Below are positions 1 to 8,714 of a DNA stretch of 52,761 nucleotides, piece by piece. The stretch is taken from positions 1 through 52,761 of the forward strand of contig DAMBWF010000017.1 in NCBI GenBank assembly GCA_032052615.1, written 5' to 3'. Each line of letters opens with the position of its first letter. Position 1 is the stretch's first letter. The translations under genes and the position numbers were made by a program. The stretch comes from Pseudomonas_T sp032052615 (GTDB lineage: Bacteria; Pseudomonadota; Gammaproteobacteria; Pseudomonadales; Pseudomonadaceae). The notes beneath the pieces were generated by a model, which was not told the DNA's origin, ran no database searches, and saw only the letters and a list, made by a program, of their open reading frames with translations.

Positions 1-236
1 CGACGCCAGCCGCGCTCCGTGCGCCGCGTCACACTTCGGAGAGGTTTTTGTCGAGCAAAAGGCCCGTGCCGCCATGACTGCGAAAGTGTTAGCCGACTGG
101 AGGCGCGCTAGCACGGTAAAGCGCGAGCCCCGGGACATGACTGTTTGTGATCCGTGCCCCTATCGAGCCGGGCCGAGCCTTAGAGGGGCATTGGGTCTTG
201 TCGGAGAGGGGGTGGCCGTTCCGCCGAAGCGCTTCC

Positions 237-1547
237 TCAGCGCACCACCTGCGCCGGAGGAAAATGGCAGGTGAAGGTGCTGCCGTGGTTGGGCACGCTG
301 GTGATGTCCAGGCGGCCGCGGTGGCGCAGCAGGACGTGCTTGACGATGGCCAGGCCCAAGCCGGTGCCGCCGGTGGCGCTGGCGCGGCTGGAGTCGACGC
401 GGTAGAAGCGCTCGGTCAGGCGCGGCAGGTGACGGGCCTCGATGCCGATGCCGGTGTCCTGTACCGCCAGGTGGGCACCCTGCCGGTCGGCCCACCAGCG
501 GATGCGGATTTCGCCCTGGTCGGGGGTGTATTTCACCGCGTTGAACACGAGGTTGGAAAAGGCGCTGCGCAGTTCCGCTTCGCTGCCCTTGAGGTCGACG
601 CCGGGCTCGATTTCCAGGGTGAACCGATGGGCGCGGTCGGCGGACAGGGCCTGGGCGTCGCCCTGGATCGAACGCAGCAGGGGGTCCAGGCGCACGGGCT
701 GGTTGTCGGAGGGGTAGTCGGTGGCCTCCAGCTTGGCTAGCAGAAGCAGGTCGTTGAGCAGGTTCTGCATGCGCCCGGCCTGTTGCTGCATCTGTTGCAG
801 GGGCCGCTGCCAGCGAGGCGGCAGGCCCTCGGCGTTGTCGATCAGGGTTTCCAGGTAGCCGGCGATCACCGTCAAGGGGGTGCGCAGTTCGTGGGAGACG
901 TTGGCGACGAAGTCCTTGCGCATCTGCTCCAACTGGTGGAGGCGGGTGACGTCGCGGACCAGCATCAGGTGCTCGCGGTTGCCGTAGCGGGTGAAGTGGA
1001 ATTGCAGGCGCAGGCGGTCGCTGATGGGGGAGGGTAGTTCCAGCGGCTCGCGGTAGTTCTCCTGTTCGACGTATTCCTTGAAGCGCGGATGGCGGATCAG
1101 GTTGGTCGCCGGCTGGCCGGTGTCGTGGGGGGACTTCAGGCCCAGCAGGGTTTCCGCCGCCGGATTCCACCACTCGAGGTTGCCGTCGCGGTCGAGCATC
1201 ACCACCGCGTCCTTCAGCGCCGCGGTGGATTCCTGCACCCGGTCGATGACCGCCTGCAGGCGGTCCCGGGCGCGCTGGTGGCGCCGTTGCAGGTGATACA
1301 GGCTGTCCAGCACGTCGCCCCAGAAGCCATGACTTTCCGGCGGCGGCGCGTCCAACCGGTCGCTGTGCAGCCAGGCCCGCAAGCGCAGCAACTGATAGGT
1401 GGTCCAGGCCGACTGGGCGGCGAAACCCGCGGCCAGGGCCCAGCCGTAGGCGCCGGTGAGCAGGCCCACCAGCAGGCAGCCGCCGAGTAGCGCCGCCGTC
1501 TGTCGCGCCAGGGTGCCACGCCAGTCCCGGTTCATCCATTCATCCAT
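237..1547 (-). CDS. phoR: PhoR, phosphate-regulon sensor histidine kinase
   Basis: Inner-membrane sensor kinase that phosphorylates PhoB under phosphate limitation. The 436-residue product has hydrophobic segments at about residues 18-50 followed by a charged linker, a PAS-like region at about 95-200 (VMLDRDGNLEWWNPAAE), a HisKA motif NVSHELRTPLT with the phospho-acceptor His219, and a C-terminal HATPase domain with an N-box (NAVKYTPD), G1 box (DTGIGI) and G2 box (GTGLGLAIVKH). Length and order fit the PhoR family. The ATG at 1547 was chosen because an AGAAGG ribosome site lies 6 bases before it; a second ATG at 1535 is possible. It follows phoB by 46 bp on the same strand, so the two are probably one operon. 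No oddities seen. Confidence 0.97.
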   Translation of the reverse strand: MDEWMNRDWRGTLARQTAALLGGCLLVGLLTGAYGWALAAGFAAQSAWTTYQLLRLRAWLHSDRLDAPPPESHGFWGDVLDSLYHLQRRHQRARDRLQAVIDRVQESTAALKDAVVMLDRDGNLEWWNPAAETLLGLKSPHDTGQPATNLIRHPRFKEYVEQENYREPLELPSPISDRLRLQFHFTRYGNREHLMLVRDVTRLHQLEQMRKDFVANVSHELRTPLTVIAGYLETLIDNAEGLPPRWQRPLQQMQQQAGRMQNLLNDLLLLAKLEATDYPSDNQPVRLDPLLRSIQGDAQALSADRAHRFTLEIEPGVDLKGSEAELRSAFSNLVFNAVKYTPDQGEIRIRWWADRQGAHLAVQDTGIGIEARHLPRLTERFYRVDSSRASATGGTGLGLAIVKHVLLRHRGRLDITSVPNHGSTFTCHFPPAQVVR

Positions 1548-1593
1548 CGACGATCGCCTTCTGTACTGCGCGCCCCAGTCGGCGGGACCGGGT

Positions 1594-2283
<690 letters not shown>

Positions 2284-2320
2284 GGGTTGCTGCTTCCGAT
2301 GAGTCCTGTCGTGGGCGCAT

Positions 2321-2352
2321 TAGATAACGGAATTATTGCAGCGATGTGACAT
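2321..2352 (-). promoter_or_regulatory. Putative PHO box and -10 element upstream of phoB
   Basis: On the minus strand, 50-70 bases before phoB, the hexamers TGTCAC (2346-2351) and TGCAAT (2335-2340) lie exactly 11 bases apart, the spacing of the direct repeats bound by PhoB. A -10-like TATCTA follows at 2321-2326. Autoregulation of phoBR through such a site is known in related bacteria. The match to the second half-site is imperfect, so this is an inference. Confidence 0.5.
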
Positions 2353-2367
2353 TGCCGCGTCCGGTGC

Positions 2368-3255
2368 CTAGCGCAGCGCATAGTCCAGCAGGATGCCGAG
2401 GAAGATCGCCAGGCCCGCCCAGTGGTTGTGCAGGAAGGCCTTGAAGCAGGCCTGGGGGTCGCGGGTGCGGGTGGCGTGGTATTGCCAGAGGAAGCAGCCG
2501 GCGGCCACCAGCAGCCCCAGGTGGAAGTACAGGCCCAGCTCGAAGCGGGCCCCGGCCAGGATCAGGCAGAGCAGCGACAGGCCTTGGAGGGTGAGGTTGA
2601 TGACCCGGTCGGCCTCGCCGAAGAGGATCGCCGTGGACTTCACGCCGATCTTCAGGTCGTCCTCCCGGTCGGTCATGGCGTAGTAGGTGTCGTAGGCCAC
2701 GGTCCACAGCAGATTGGCGATGTAGAGCAGCCAGGCCGCCGCCGGCAGCTCGCCGGTCTCGGCGGTGAAGGCCATGGGCATGCCCCAGGAGAAAGCCGCG
2801 CCGAGCACCACCTGGGGGTAATAGGTGTAGCGCTTCATGAACGGGTAGCAGGCCGCCAGGGCCAGGCCGCCGAAGGACAGCCAGACGGTGGTGGCGTTGG
2901 TCATCAGCACCAGCCCGAAGCTGACCAGGCAGAGCACGGCGAACAGCGTCAGCGCCTCGCGGCCGCCGATCCGGCCGCTGGCCAGGGGCCGGGACCGGGT
3001 GCGGTTGACGTGGCCGTCGACGTTCCGGTCGGCGTAGTCGTTGATCACGCAGCCCGCCGCGCGCATGAGGATCACGCCGGCGACGAAGATCGCCAGCTTG
3101 GCCAGGGAGGGCATGCCCCCGGCCGCGATCCACAGGGCCCAGAGGGTCGGCCAGAGCAGCAGGTAGGTACCGATCGGCTTGTCCAGGCGCATCAGCTGGA
3201 CGAAGTCCCAGGCGCGCGGATGAAGACGGTTCAGGACATGGGAGGGCGTGGACAT
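2368..3255 (-). CDS. ubiA: UbiA, 4-hydroxybenzoate polyprenyltransferase
   Basis: Integral membrane prenyltransferase that attaches the polyprenyl tail to 4-hydroxybenzoate, the second committed step of ubiquinone synthesis. The 295-residue protein has about eight to nine hydrophobic segments and both Asp-rich Mg-diphosphate motifs: NDYADRNVD at residues 72-80 and a second DTYYAMTDREDD. The downstream KIGVKSTAI stretch is also typical. The ATG at 3255 gives the usual N-terminus with LMRLDKPIGTYLLLWPTLWA; the open frame extends further upstream but would run into ubiC. It follows ubiC by 53 bp on the same strand, and the product of UbiC is its substrate. Confidence 0.97.
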   Translation of the reverse strand: MSTPSHVLNRLHPRAWDFVQLMRLDKPIGTYLLLWPTLWALWIAAGGMPSLAKLAIFVAGVILMRAAGCVINDYADRNVDGHVNRTRSRPLASGRIGGREALTLFAVLCLVSFGLVLMTNATTVWLSFGGLALAACYPFMKRYTYYPQVVLGAAFSWGMPMAFTAETGELPAAAWLLYIANLLWTVAYDTYYAMTDREDDLKIGVKSTAILFGEADRVINLTLQGLSLLCLILAGARFELGLYFHLGLLVAAGCFLWQYHATRTRDPQACFKAFLHNHWAGLAIFLGILLDYALR

Positions 3256-3308
3256 CGACGTGGCTCCGGGCGGATCGGCGGGCGCAGTATAACCGGCCCG
3301 CGCGCGAC

Positions 3309-3872
3309 TCAGGCCGGCCCGGCGCGGCCCCAGAGGGCGGGCAGGAACACCTCGGCCACCAGCACCGCCAGTTCGCCCCGGACGAAGCGCGAGCGGCGCG
3401 CCCACAGCCCGTCCTCGGCCACCGCGTCCGGCAACCAGGCCGCCGGGTAGCGGCAGGCGCGCAGTTCGCCTCGGTCGAAGGCCCGGTCGCTGAACAACAG
3501 CTCGCCCAGGGAGCGTTCGCCCAGTTCCCGCAGGCCCAGGCCCGAGGCTCGCAAGGTCGCCCGGGGCGCCACGCTGCGGGCGAATACCCAGGGCCGGCCT
3601 TCGCCCCGCAAGTACACCTCGCGGACCCAGCCGGGGCTGCCGGCGGCGATGTCCAGCGCCTGGCATTCCTCTTCCCGAAGGGTCTGCCAACCCTCCACCA
3701 GAGGCTCCACGGCGAAGGCGCCGGCCGCCAGGGCGGTGAGGCGGCGGGTCAGCGAACCCTGGTCGAAGAGCCAGTCGGCCACCGAGGGGGACGGAGCGGG
3801 AGCCAGATGATCGGCGGTCTGCCAGGAGGGCGACGGAACGGGAGCGGAGTGAGGCACGGCGGGGCTGTACAT
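3309..3872 (-). CDS. ubiC: UbiC, chorismate lyase
   Basis: Cytoplasmic chorismate pyruvate-lyase that makes 4-hydroxybenzoate, the first step of ubiquinone synthesis. About 187 residues, the normal family length. Recognisable family blocks are WLFDQGSLTRRL, EGWQTLREEECQAL, WVREVYLRGEGRPWVFARSV, SLGELLF, and near the C-terminus RRSRF...LLVAEVFLPALW. The start is uncertain: ATG at 3872 gives a 187-residue protein, whereas ATG at 3896 adds 8 residues, and neither has a strong Shine-Dalgarno sequence. It lies directly upstream of ubiA and is divergent from the rubredoxin gene, so the 146 bp between them should hold promoters in both directions. Confidence 0.95.
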   Translation of the reverse strand: MYSPAVPHSAPVPSPSWQTADHLAPAPSPSVADWLFDQGSLTRRLTALAAGAFAVEPLVEGWQTLREEECQALDIAAGSPGWVREVYLRGEGRPWVFARSVAPRATLRASGLGLRELGERSLGELLFSDRAFDRGELRACRYPAAWLPDAVAEDGLWARRSRFVRGELAVLVAEVFLPALWGRAGPA

Positions 3873-4018
3873 GGCGAAAAGCGGCGAGCTTAGCATGTCG
3901 ACGACGATCGGTTGCCCCTTGCGCGGGTAGGCGTTGAACAGTACAAAGCCGCCTCGGCCGACGGAAAGCGCCCCCCTCGGAGGACACCCCGGCCATGGCC
4001 CGATAACGAGGTGCAGCG

Positions 4019-4186
4019 ATGAAAAAGTGGCAATGCGTGGTGTGCGGTCTGATCTACGACGAGGCCGAGGGCTGGCCGAGCGACGGTATCCCCGCGGGGA
4101 CGCGCTGGGAAGACGTGCCGGCCGACTGGGCGTGCCCCGATTGCGGGGTCGACAAGACCGATTTCGAGATGATCGAAATCGCCTGA
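4019..4186 (+). CDS. rubA: Rubredoxin
   Basis: Small 55-residue electron carrier with a single Fe(Cys)4 centre. It starts MKKWQCVVCGLIYDEAEG and carries the four ligands as two CxxC pairs, Cys6/Cys9 and Cys39/Cys42, with the conserved G-x-P-x-G-T and W-x-C-P-D-C-G context. Pseudomonas rubredoxins of this size pass electrons from a rubredoxin reductase to alkane hydroxylases or other oxygenases; the partner is not in this window. A GAGGTG ribosome site lies 5 bases before the ATG. Below the length usually reported by simple frame scans, but unambiguous. It is divergent from ubiC and convergent with the TerC-family gene, with a GC-rich hairpin between. Confidence 0.96.
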   Translation: MKKWQCVVCGLIYDEAEGWPSDGIPAGTRWEDVPADWACPDCGVDKTDFEMIEIA

Positions 4187-4191
4187 TCCCA

Positions 4192-4213
4192 AGGCCCGGC
4201 CAGCGCCGGGCCT
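4192..4213. terminator. Hairpin between rubredoxin and TerC genes
   Basis: A perfect 9-bp inverted repeat AGGCCCGGC / GCCGGGCCT with a 4-base loop (CAGC) lies 5 bp past the rubredoxin stop and 9 bp from the end of the convergent TerC-family gene. It probably ends transcription from both sides. There is no T tract, so termination strength is unknown. Confidence 0.6.
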
Positions 4214-4222
4214 CGGAGCCCG

Positions 4223-4984
4223 TCACTCGCCGGGGATGTCCTTGCGCAGTTTCACCGGGTCGGCGGGCTTCTTCGCCCGGGCCGTGCGCATGCGGATGTT
4301 CAACGCCTCCACCGCCAGCGAGAACGCCATGGCGAAGTAGACATAGCCCTTGGGCACGTGCACCTCGAAGCTCTCGGCGATCAGCACCGTACCCACCACG
4401 ATCAGGAACGACAGGGCGAGCATCTTCAGGCTCGGGTGCTTGTCGATGAAGGTGCTGATGGTGCCGGCGGCCAGCATCATCACCAGCACCGCGACGATGA
4501 TCGCGGCGATCATCACCGGCACGTGGGACACCATGCCCACGGCGGTGATCACCGAGTCGAGGGAAAACACGATGTCGATGATGGCGATCTGGATGATCGT
4601 GCCGACGAACCCGCCCGCGCCCTTCTTCGGCGCCTCGCCGCCCTCGTCCTCGCCTTCCAGGCCGTGGTAGATCTCGCTGCTGCTCTTCCATAGCAGGAAC
4701 AGGCCGCCGAAGAACAGGATCAGGTCGCGGCCGGAAATACCCTGGCCGAACACCTGGAACAGGTCGGCGGTGAGGCGCATCACCCAGGCGATCGACAGCA
4801 GCAGCAGAATGCGGGTGATCATCGCGAGGGCCAGGCCGAACAGCCGGGTCCGGGCCTGCATCTCCTTGGGCATCCGCCCCACCAGGATGGAGATCATGAT
4901 GATGTTGTCGATGCCCAGGACGATCTCCAGGGCGGTCAGGGTCAAGAAGGCGACCCAGATTTCGGGGTTGAGTAGCCAATCCAT
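4223..4984 (-). CDS. TerC-family integral membrane protein
   Basis: A 253-residue membrane protein of the TerC superfamily (YgdQ/YoaE-like). The N-terminal block LTALEIVLGIDNIIMISILV contains the conserved E-x-x-L-x-x-D-N motif in the first membrane helix, and the second half repeats it as IIDIVFSLDSVITAVGM, giving the paired acidic residues characteristic of the family. About seven hydrophobic segments are visible, with a charged loop EGEDEGGEAPKKG near residue 115. Proteins of this family have been linked to tellurite resistance and, more recently, to metal (Mn) efflux during export; the substrate here cannot be told. AAGGA lies 6 bases before the ATG at 4984. Confidence 0.9.
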   Translation of the reverse strand: MDWLLNPEIWVAFLTLTALEIVLGIDNIIMISILVGRMPKEMQARTRLFGLALAMITRILLLLSIAWVMRLTADLFQVFGQGISGRDLILFFGGLFLLWKSSSEIYHGLEGEDEGGEAPKKGAGGFVGTIIQIAIIDIVFSLDSVITAVGMVSHVPVMIAAIIVAVLVMMLAAGTISTFIDKHPSLKMLALSFLIVVGTVLIAESFEVHVPKGYVYFAMAFSLAVEALNIRMRTARAKKPADPVKLRKDIPGE

Positions 4985-5268
4985 AGAGGGTCCTTGCTGA
5001 GATGGGTCGCCGTGGCCGGCGGTCGGCGGATTCTAGCGGCTGACCGAAAAAAAGCTCGCCGGAAAATTCGCGACAGCGTGTTTCCCGGCGCCGCCCTAGG
5101 GGCCGGACGCGCGGCTGTGGAACGGCGCGCGGGAAGCGACGACATCGCTAGGGGTCGGCCCGCGCGCGTCTGAACGAGAGGGCGGAAAGGTTTTTCGCCG
5201 GCGACGGCTATTTTCAACGACGCAGGCCGGACCCGTGCTCGGCTGGAGCCCCCCGAGCGCCGCCCCGA

Positions 5269-6174
5269 TCACCCTAGGAGCAACAGGACCAGCGGCAGGC
5301 TGGCGGCGCCGAGCAGGGTCTGCAGCGTGATGATGCCCGCCATCAGATCGCCATCGCCGCCGAGCTGACGGGTCAGCACATAGGCGGTCGGCGCCGTGGG
5401 CAGGGCGAAGAACAGGACCAGCAGCACCCGCTCCAGGGCCGGGAGGTCCAGGCCGAGGGCCACGGCCCAGGCCAGCAGGGGCATCGCCAGCAGCCGGCAG
5501 ACGCTGCTCCAGGCCAACGCGGGCCATTCGCCGCCCAGCTCCCGGGGCCGCAGCGCGGCGCCGACGCACAGCAGCCCCAGGGGCAGGCTGGCGGCGGCCA
5601 GCAGCGACAGCAGGCGGTCGCTGCCCCCCGGCAGCGGCAGGCCCGCCAGGTTCACCAGGGCCCCCGCCAGGCAGGCCAGGATCAACGGGTTCTTCAGCAC
5701 CGGCAGCAGCAACCCCCGCGCGCCGACGCCCCGCTCGGCGGTCAGCGCCCACACCGACATCACATTCACCGTCGGTACCATCAGCGCTAGCATCAGCGCG
5801 GCGAGCGCCAGCCCCTTCGGACCGAACAGACTGCTCACCGCCGCCAGGCCCAGGTACGTGTTGAAACGCAGCAGGCCCTGGGCAAGGGCGCCGAAACGAC
5901 CCGCCGGCCAGCGCCGAGCGCGGCGCGCGGCCAGCAGCACGACCCAGCCCAGCCCCAGGCCCAGCAGCACCGCCAGGGCCAGGCGCGGCAGAGCCGGGTT
6001 GTCCAGCGGCGCGGTGGCCAGGCTGTGGAACAGCAGGGCAGGGAACAGCAGGAAGTAGTTCAGCCGCTCGGCGGCGGGCCAGAACGCCTCGCCGGGAAAG
6101 TCCCAGCGGCGCAGGCCATAGCCGCCGACGATCAGGGCGAACAGCGGCCAGAGGGCATACAGAAGATCGGTCAC
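5269..6174 (-). CDS. AEC-family (auxin efflux carrier-like) permease
   Basis: A 301-residue, strongly hydrophobic protein with about ten predicted membrane helices arranged as two five-helix halves, the normal design of the AEC (PF03547-type) transporters. Supporting stretches are ERLNYFLLFPALLFHSLAT in the first half, RFNTYLGLAA, and PTAPTAYVLTRQLGGD...MAGIITLQTLLG near the C-terminus. Members export or import small organic acids, but no substrate can be assigned. The gene stands alone: 284 bp of non-coding sequence separates it from the TerC-family gene and 468 bp from the accessory island on the other side. That 284-bp gap contains only short GC-rich inverted repeats. Confidence 0.9.
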   Translation of the reverse strand: MTDLLYALWPLFALIVGGYGLRRWDFPGEAFWPAAERLNYFLLFPALLFHSLATAPLDNPALPRLALAVLLGLGLGWVVLLAARRARRWPAGRFGALAQGLLRFNTYLGLAAVSSLFGPKGLALAALMLALMVPTVNVMSVWALTAERGVGARGLLLPVLKNPLILACLAGALVNLAGLPLPGGSDRLLSLLAAASLPLGLLCVGAALRPRELGGEWPALAWSSVCRLLAMPLLAWAVALGLDLPALERVLLVLFFALPTAPTAYVLTRQLGGDGDLMAGIITLQTLLGAASLPLVLLLLG

Positions 6175-6642
6175 GGAACACGCTCGGAAAAGCCGTCATC
6201 GTCGGTCGACCGCCGCCGCGATGCAACCCACAGGCGCGCGCGCCTGATCGACCGCACAAGGATGACGGCCCCCGCGACCGCTTCGAGGCGCCCTCGCGGG
6301 GATGCTCTTTGCTGACGCGGCAGCGGTGGCCTGCTGGTGACTTGGGATGACCCTGCGGCTACACATCCCGCCTGAACCGCCGGTATGCCCGCCCTATCCC
6401 TCGTCGCCCGTCGCGCCCGCTAACTGCGGCCGCGACGGGCATCCGGCTGGCTTGAGCACTCGGGCCTCCGGCCTTGTGGACAACGCCAAGCGCTACATCG
6501 GAATGGGCATTCGCCTGCCCAAGGGGCGCTTGTCCAGACAAAGGAAGCGCCTTAGGGCATCGCGAGAGCGTGATCGAAAGTAGCAAGACGAGGTGTGCCG
6601 TCTGTGAACCCTGCACGGCGAGCGTGCCAGGTTTTCGCCATC
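6175..6642. other. Non-coding region with nested hairpin before the accessory island
   Basis: No convincing gene is visible in these 468 bp. Frames of 78 codons (6347-6583, plus) and 85 codons (6359-6616, minus) exist, but show no recognisable family and have arginine/proline-rich compositions typical of shadow frames. The segment holds a nested inverted repeat: outer arms CAAGCGC (6487-6493) and GCGCTTG (6526-6532), inner arms TGGGCA (6504-6509) and TGCCCA (6516-6521) around a 6-base loop. Base composition drops towards AT from about 6580 onward, where the accessory genes begin. Confidence 0.4.
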
Positions 6643-7533
6643 ATGCCGGCCCTTTCGGAAAAGGAGCTTCCCGTCGTGCCGCATGCCCTGATACAGGCTT
6701 TCCAGAGTGGTAAGGAGCCGCTGGCGTTTTCATTCCTCAACACCCCGAATATGACACGGGCCAAAATAGGCGAGGCAATTGCCAAGCGGGTACGTGCGCC
6801 CGAAACCATAAACCAGCAGGGCGCACCCTTATGTGGTCCTGCTGCTTTCATGTTCTGCCTTGCAAATGCTCACCCTTGGCATTATGCGCGATATGCGATT
6901 GACCTTATGACTCGGGGCGAAGCCTATCTTGGACAATTGCATATCAAACCGAGTATTGGTTGCCGGCAAGCCGATATCGGCACCGCCATCGAGCCCATCG
7001 ATTGGGTAACCTTGGCGAGCTTGAGAGATGCATCTAATGGCATTCTTTCTATGAATGGACCGGGTTCCTCAATGGCGGGCATAACCGGCGCAGGAACCAT
7101 GGCTAGTTGGTTCGAACAGAGCGGTTTGTTTACTCATGTAGGAAACATGGCGCAGTACCAACCGGTTTCTCTGGAGCGTCTTCTGGCTGCAGATCTTCAA
7201 GCCAGCATCGGGCGATACGTTTGCTTATTGGTACGCGCCGCCGTTCTGGGCGCTGTAGCTGGTGAAGTTCCCGTGCCTAAACTAAATGGTATGCCAAGGA
7301 CACTCGTGGGAACGCCCGATCACTGGGTTGTCATGCGTGAGCCGATGGGCCTGGGCCCCAGTTGTTACAACTCGGCTCGCACTGATGTAGCGGAAATGCT
7401 CAGGAAAAAGAAACTTAGTTTCAGAGTCTATTCATGGGGCGCTATCTCTAGCGTCAATGAGCGTGTATATGATCTGACTGTCGACAAATTTCTTCCTTAT
7501 TTTTATGGCTGTGTCAGTGCCAGTTCTATCTGA
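6643..7533 (+). CDS. Putative papain-like/C39-like cysteine peptidase, function unknown
   Basis: A 296-residue protein that I cannot assign to a named family. The stretch QQGAPLCGPAAFMFCLA (Cys64) resembles the nucleophile helix of papain-fold and C39-like peptidases, and PDHWVVMRE (His227) looks like the matching histidine strand; a later SWG (around residue 260) could carry a supporting role. No signal peptide or membrane segment is seen. Codon and base use are clearly more AT-rich than the neighbours, suggesting horizontal transfer. The start is uncertain: the frame opens at GTG 6595 and the first ATG is 6643; neither has a strong ribosome site. It is followed after only 6 bp by a lipoprotein gene. 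An amidase, protease or deamidase-type effector are alternatives. Confidence 0.72.
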   Translation: MPALSEKELPVVPHALIQAFQSGKEPLAFSFLNTPNMTRAKIGEAIAKRVRAPETINQQGAPLCGPAAFMFCLANAHPWHYARYAIDLMTRGEAYLGQLHIKPSIGCRQADIGTAIEPIDWVTLASLRDASNGILSMNGPGSSMAGITGAGTMASWFEQSGLFTHVGNMAQYQPVSLERLLAADLQASIGRYVCLLVRAAVLGAVAGEVPVPKLNGMPRTLVGTPDHWVVMREPMGLGPSCYNSARTDVAEMLRKKKLSFRVYSWGAISSVNERVYDLTVDKFLPYFYGCVSASSI

Positions 7534-7539
7534 GGTGCC

Positions 7540-8667
7540 ATGCGTATCGTTACTTCACTCATCGCGGCTATTGCGCTGACAGGGTGCCAAAGCGCCGTTC
7601 CGACAAGTGCGGATCAGCAGCGGGGTATACCTCGTTTGGTGGAGCGGGCTTCAGCGGCGGTAAGCCCTTCCGCGGAAAATCTTAGCATCGATGAGAGTGG
7701 CCGCTATTTACTTGTTTCAGGCACCTCCGGGCGTGTCGAACTGTATGATGCGGCGAGTCTGGAAAGACTGACTTCTTTACAGGTAGGTAATGGCTTCGCC
7801 TCCATCAATGGAAGCGGTTTCATTGATTCCAACCGTTATTTCGTGGGGTATGTGGATGGGAAGCGGGAAGCACTTCGAACGTTCGTGAAGATCTTGCAGA
7901 TCGAGCCGGAAAAATTGCTCTACGAGCATGCCTTCGATGTGGGAGCAGACGTGCCGTTAAGGGCGAATGCCGATTATGTCGCTTACCGAGGAACGCTGCT
8001 CGACTGGCAACGAACGCGGAGATCCTTTGAGGTGGCGAGTGCCCACCCCGGTTATGCCGGCGTTTATGCGTTGACCGAGAGCGGTCGCGTCTTTTCCAGC
8101 AATCTAGCGGGGAAGGCATTGCTCCTTCATGACCCCAGGACGAATCAGCGCTGGTATTGGGAGTCGGGTATCAAGCCGTTCGATGCGGCCATTACTCGGA
8201 GCGAACGTCATGTGATCGCCATCGACGATACCGGCTCCTGCAAAGTGTGGCGCCTGCCTGAAATCGAACCCCTGAGCCGGTGTGGGTGGGGTTCGCTCGT
8301 CGCCAACCGACGTGGGCATGTCGTCGTAGCGCCTCGGGCCGAACGGTTCGCCGTGTCAGTGGATAATCGGGTGCGTGTGTATTCGCTGGAGCCTTATGCG
8401 CTGATGGGCGAGTTCGCCATGCCTGCGACCGTGGCGAAAATGGCCCTGGCCGATGAGGACCGCCTCGCCGTGGCGGACGAGCAGGGCAACGTGGAGGTGT
8501 GGGATGCCCGGGCCGGCACGTCGTTGGGCCAGGCTCGCCTTCCTTACGCCGAAGGTTTGGTTTTCCAGGCTCCGGAACGACTCGTGGCGCTGATTCCCGA
8601 ACAGGGCCGCTACAGCATCCATGCCTACGACATTCCTTTACCAGTACCTGCCGCCCCTCATCCTTGA
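7540..8667 (+). CDS. Beta-propeller (WD40-like) lipoprotein
   Basis: A 375-residue exported lipoprotein. The N-terminus is a lipoprotein signal peptide ending in the lipobox LTGC, with lipidated Cys16; Gln at +2 favours outer-membrane sorting. The mature part contains repeated beta-strand units such as SGRYLLVSGTSGRVELYDAAS, HVIAIDDTGSCKVWRLPEIE, ERFAVSVDNRVRVYSLEPY and DRLAVADEQGNVEVWDARAG, consistent with a WD40/YVTN-type propeller. It lies 6 bp after the putative cysteine peptidase gene and shares its lower GC content in the 5' two thirds. A role as partner, chaperone or immunity protein of that enzyme is only an inference from position. The gene ends convergently with the DUF4105-like gene. 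Confidence 0.82.
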   Translation: MRIVTSLIAAIALTGCQSAVPTSADQQRGIPRLVERASAAVSPSAENLSIDESGRYLLVSGTSGRVELYDAASLERLTSLQVGNGFASINGSGFIDSNRYFVGYVDGKREALRTFVKILQIEPEKLLYEHAFDVGADVPLRANADYVAYRGTLLDWQRTRRSFEVASAHPGYAGVYALTESGRVFSSNLAGKALLLHDPRTNQRWYWESGIKPFDAAITRSERHVIAIDDTGSCKVWRLPEIEPLSRCGWGSLVANRRGHVVVAPRAERFAVSVDNRVRVYSLEPYALMGEFAMPATVAKMALADEDRLAVADEQGNVEVWDARAGTSLGQARLPYAEGLVFQAPERLVALIPEQGRYSIHAYDIPLPVPAAPHP

Positions 8668-8714
8668 CCATACGGCGCCACCCAAGCCGCGCTGCGTCGG
8701 CGCGGGATCGCGGC

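Noticed and set aside
1..236. Possible gene downstream of phoR at the window edge
   Set aside because: Frames there are short and without family resemblance; no terminator could be confirmed either.
6347..6616. Opposed open frames of 78 and 85 codons before the accessory island
   Set aside because: No ribosome site, no recognisable domain, and both overlap a palindromic non-coding segment.
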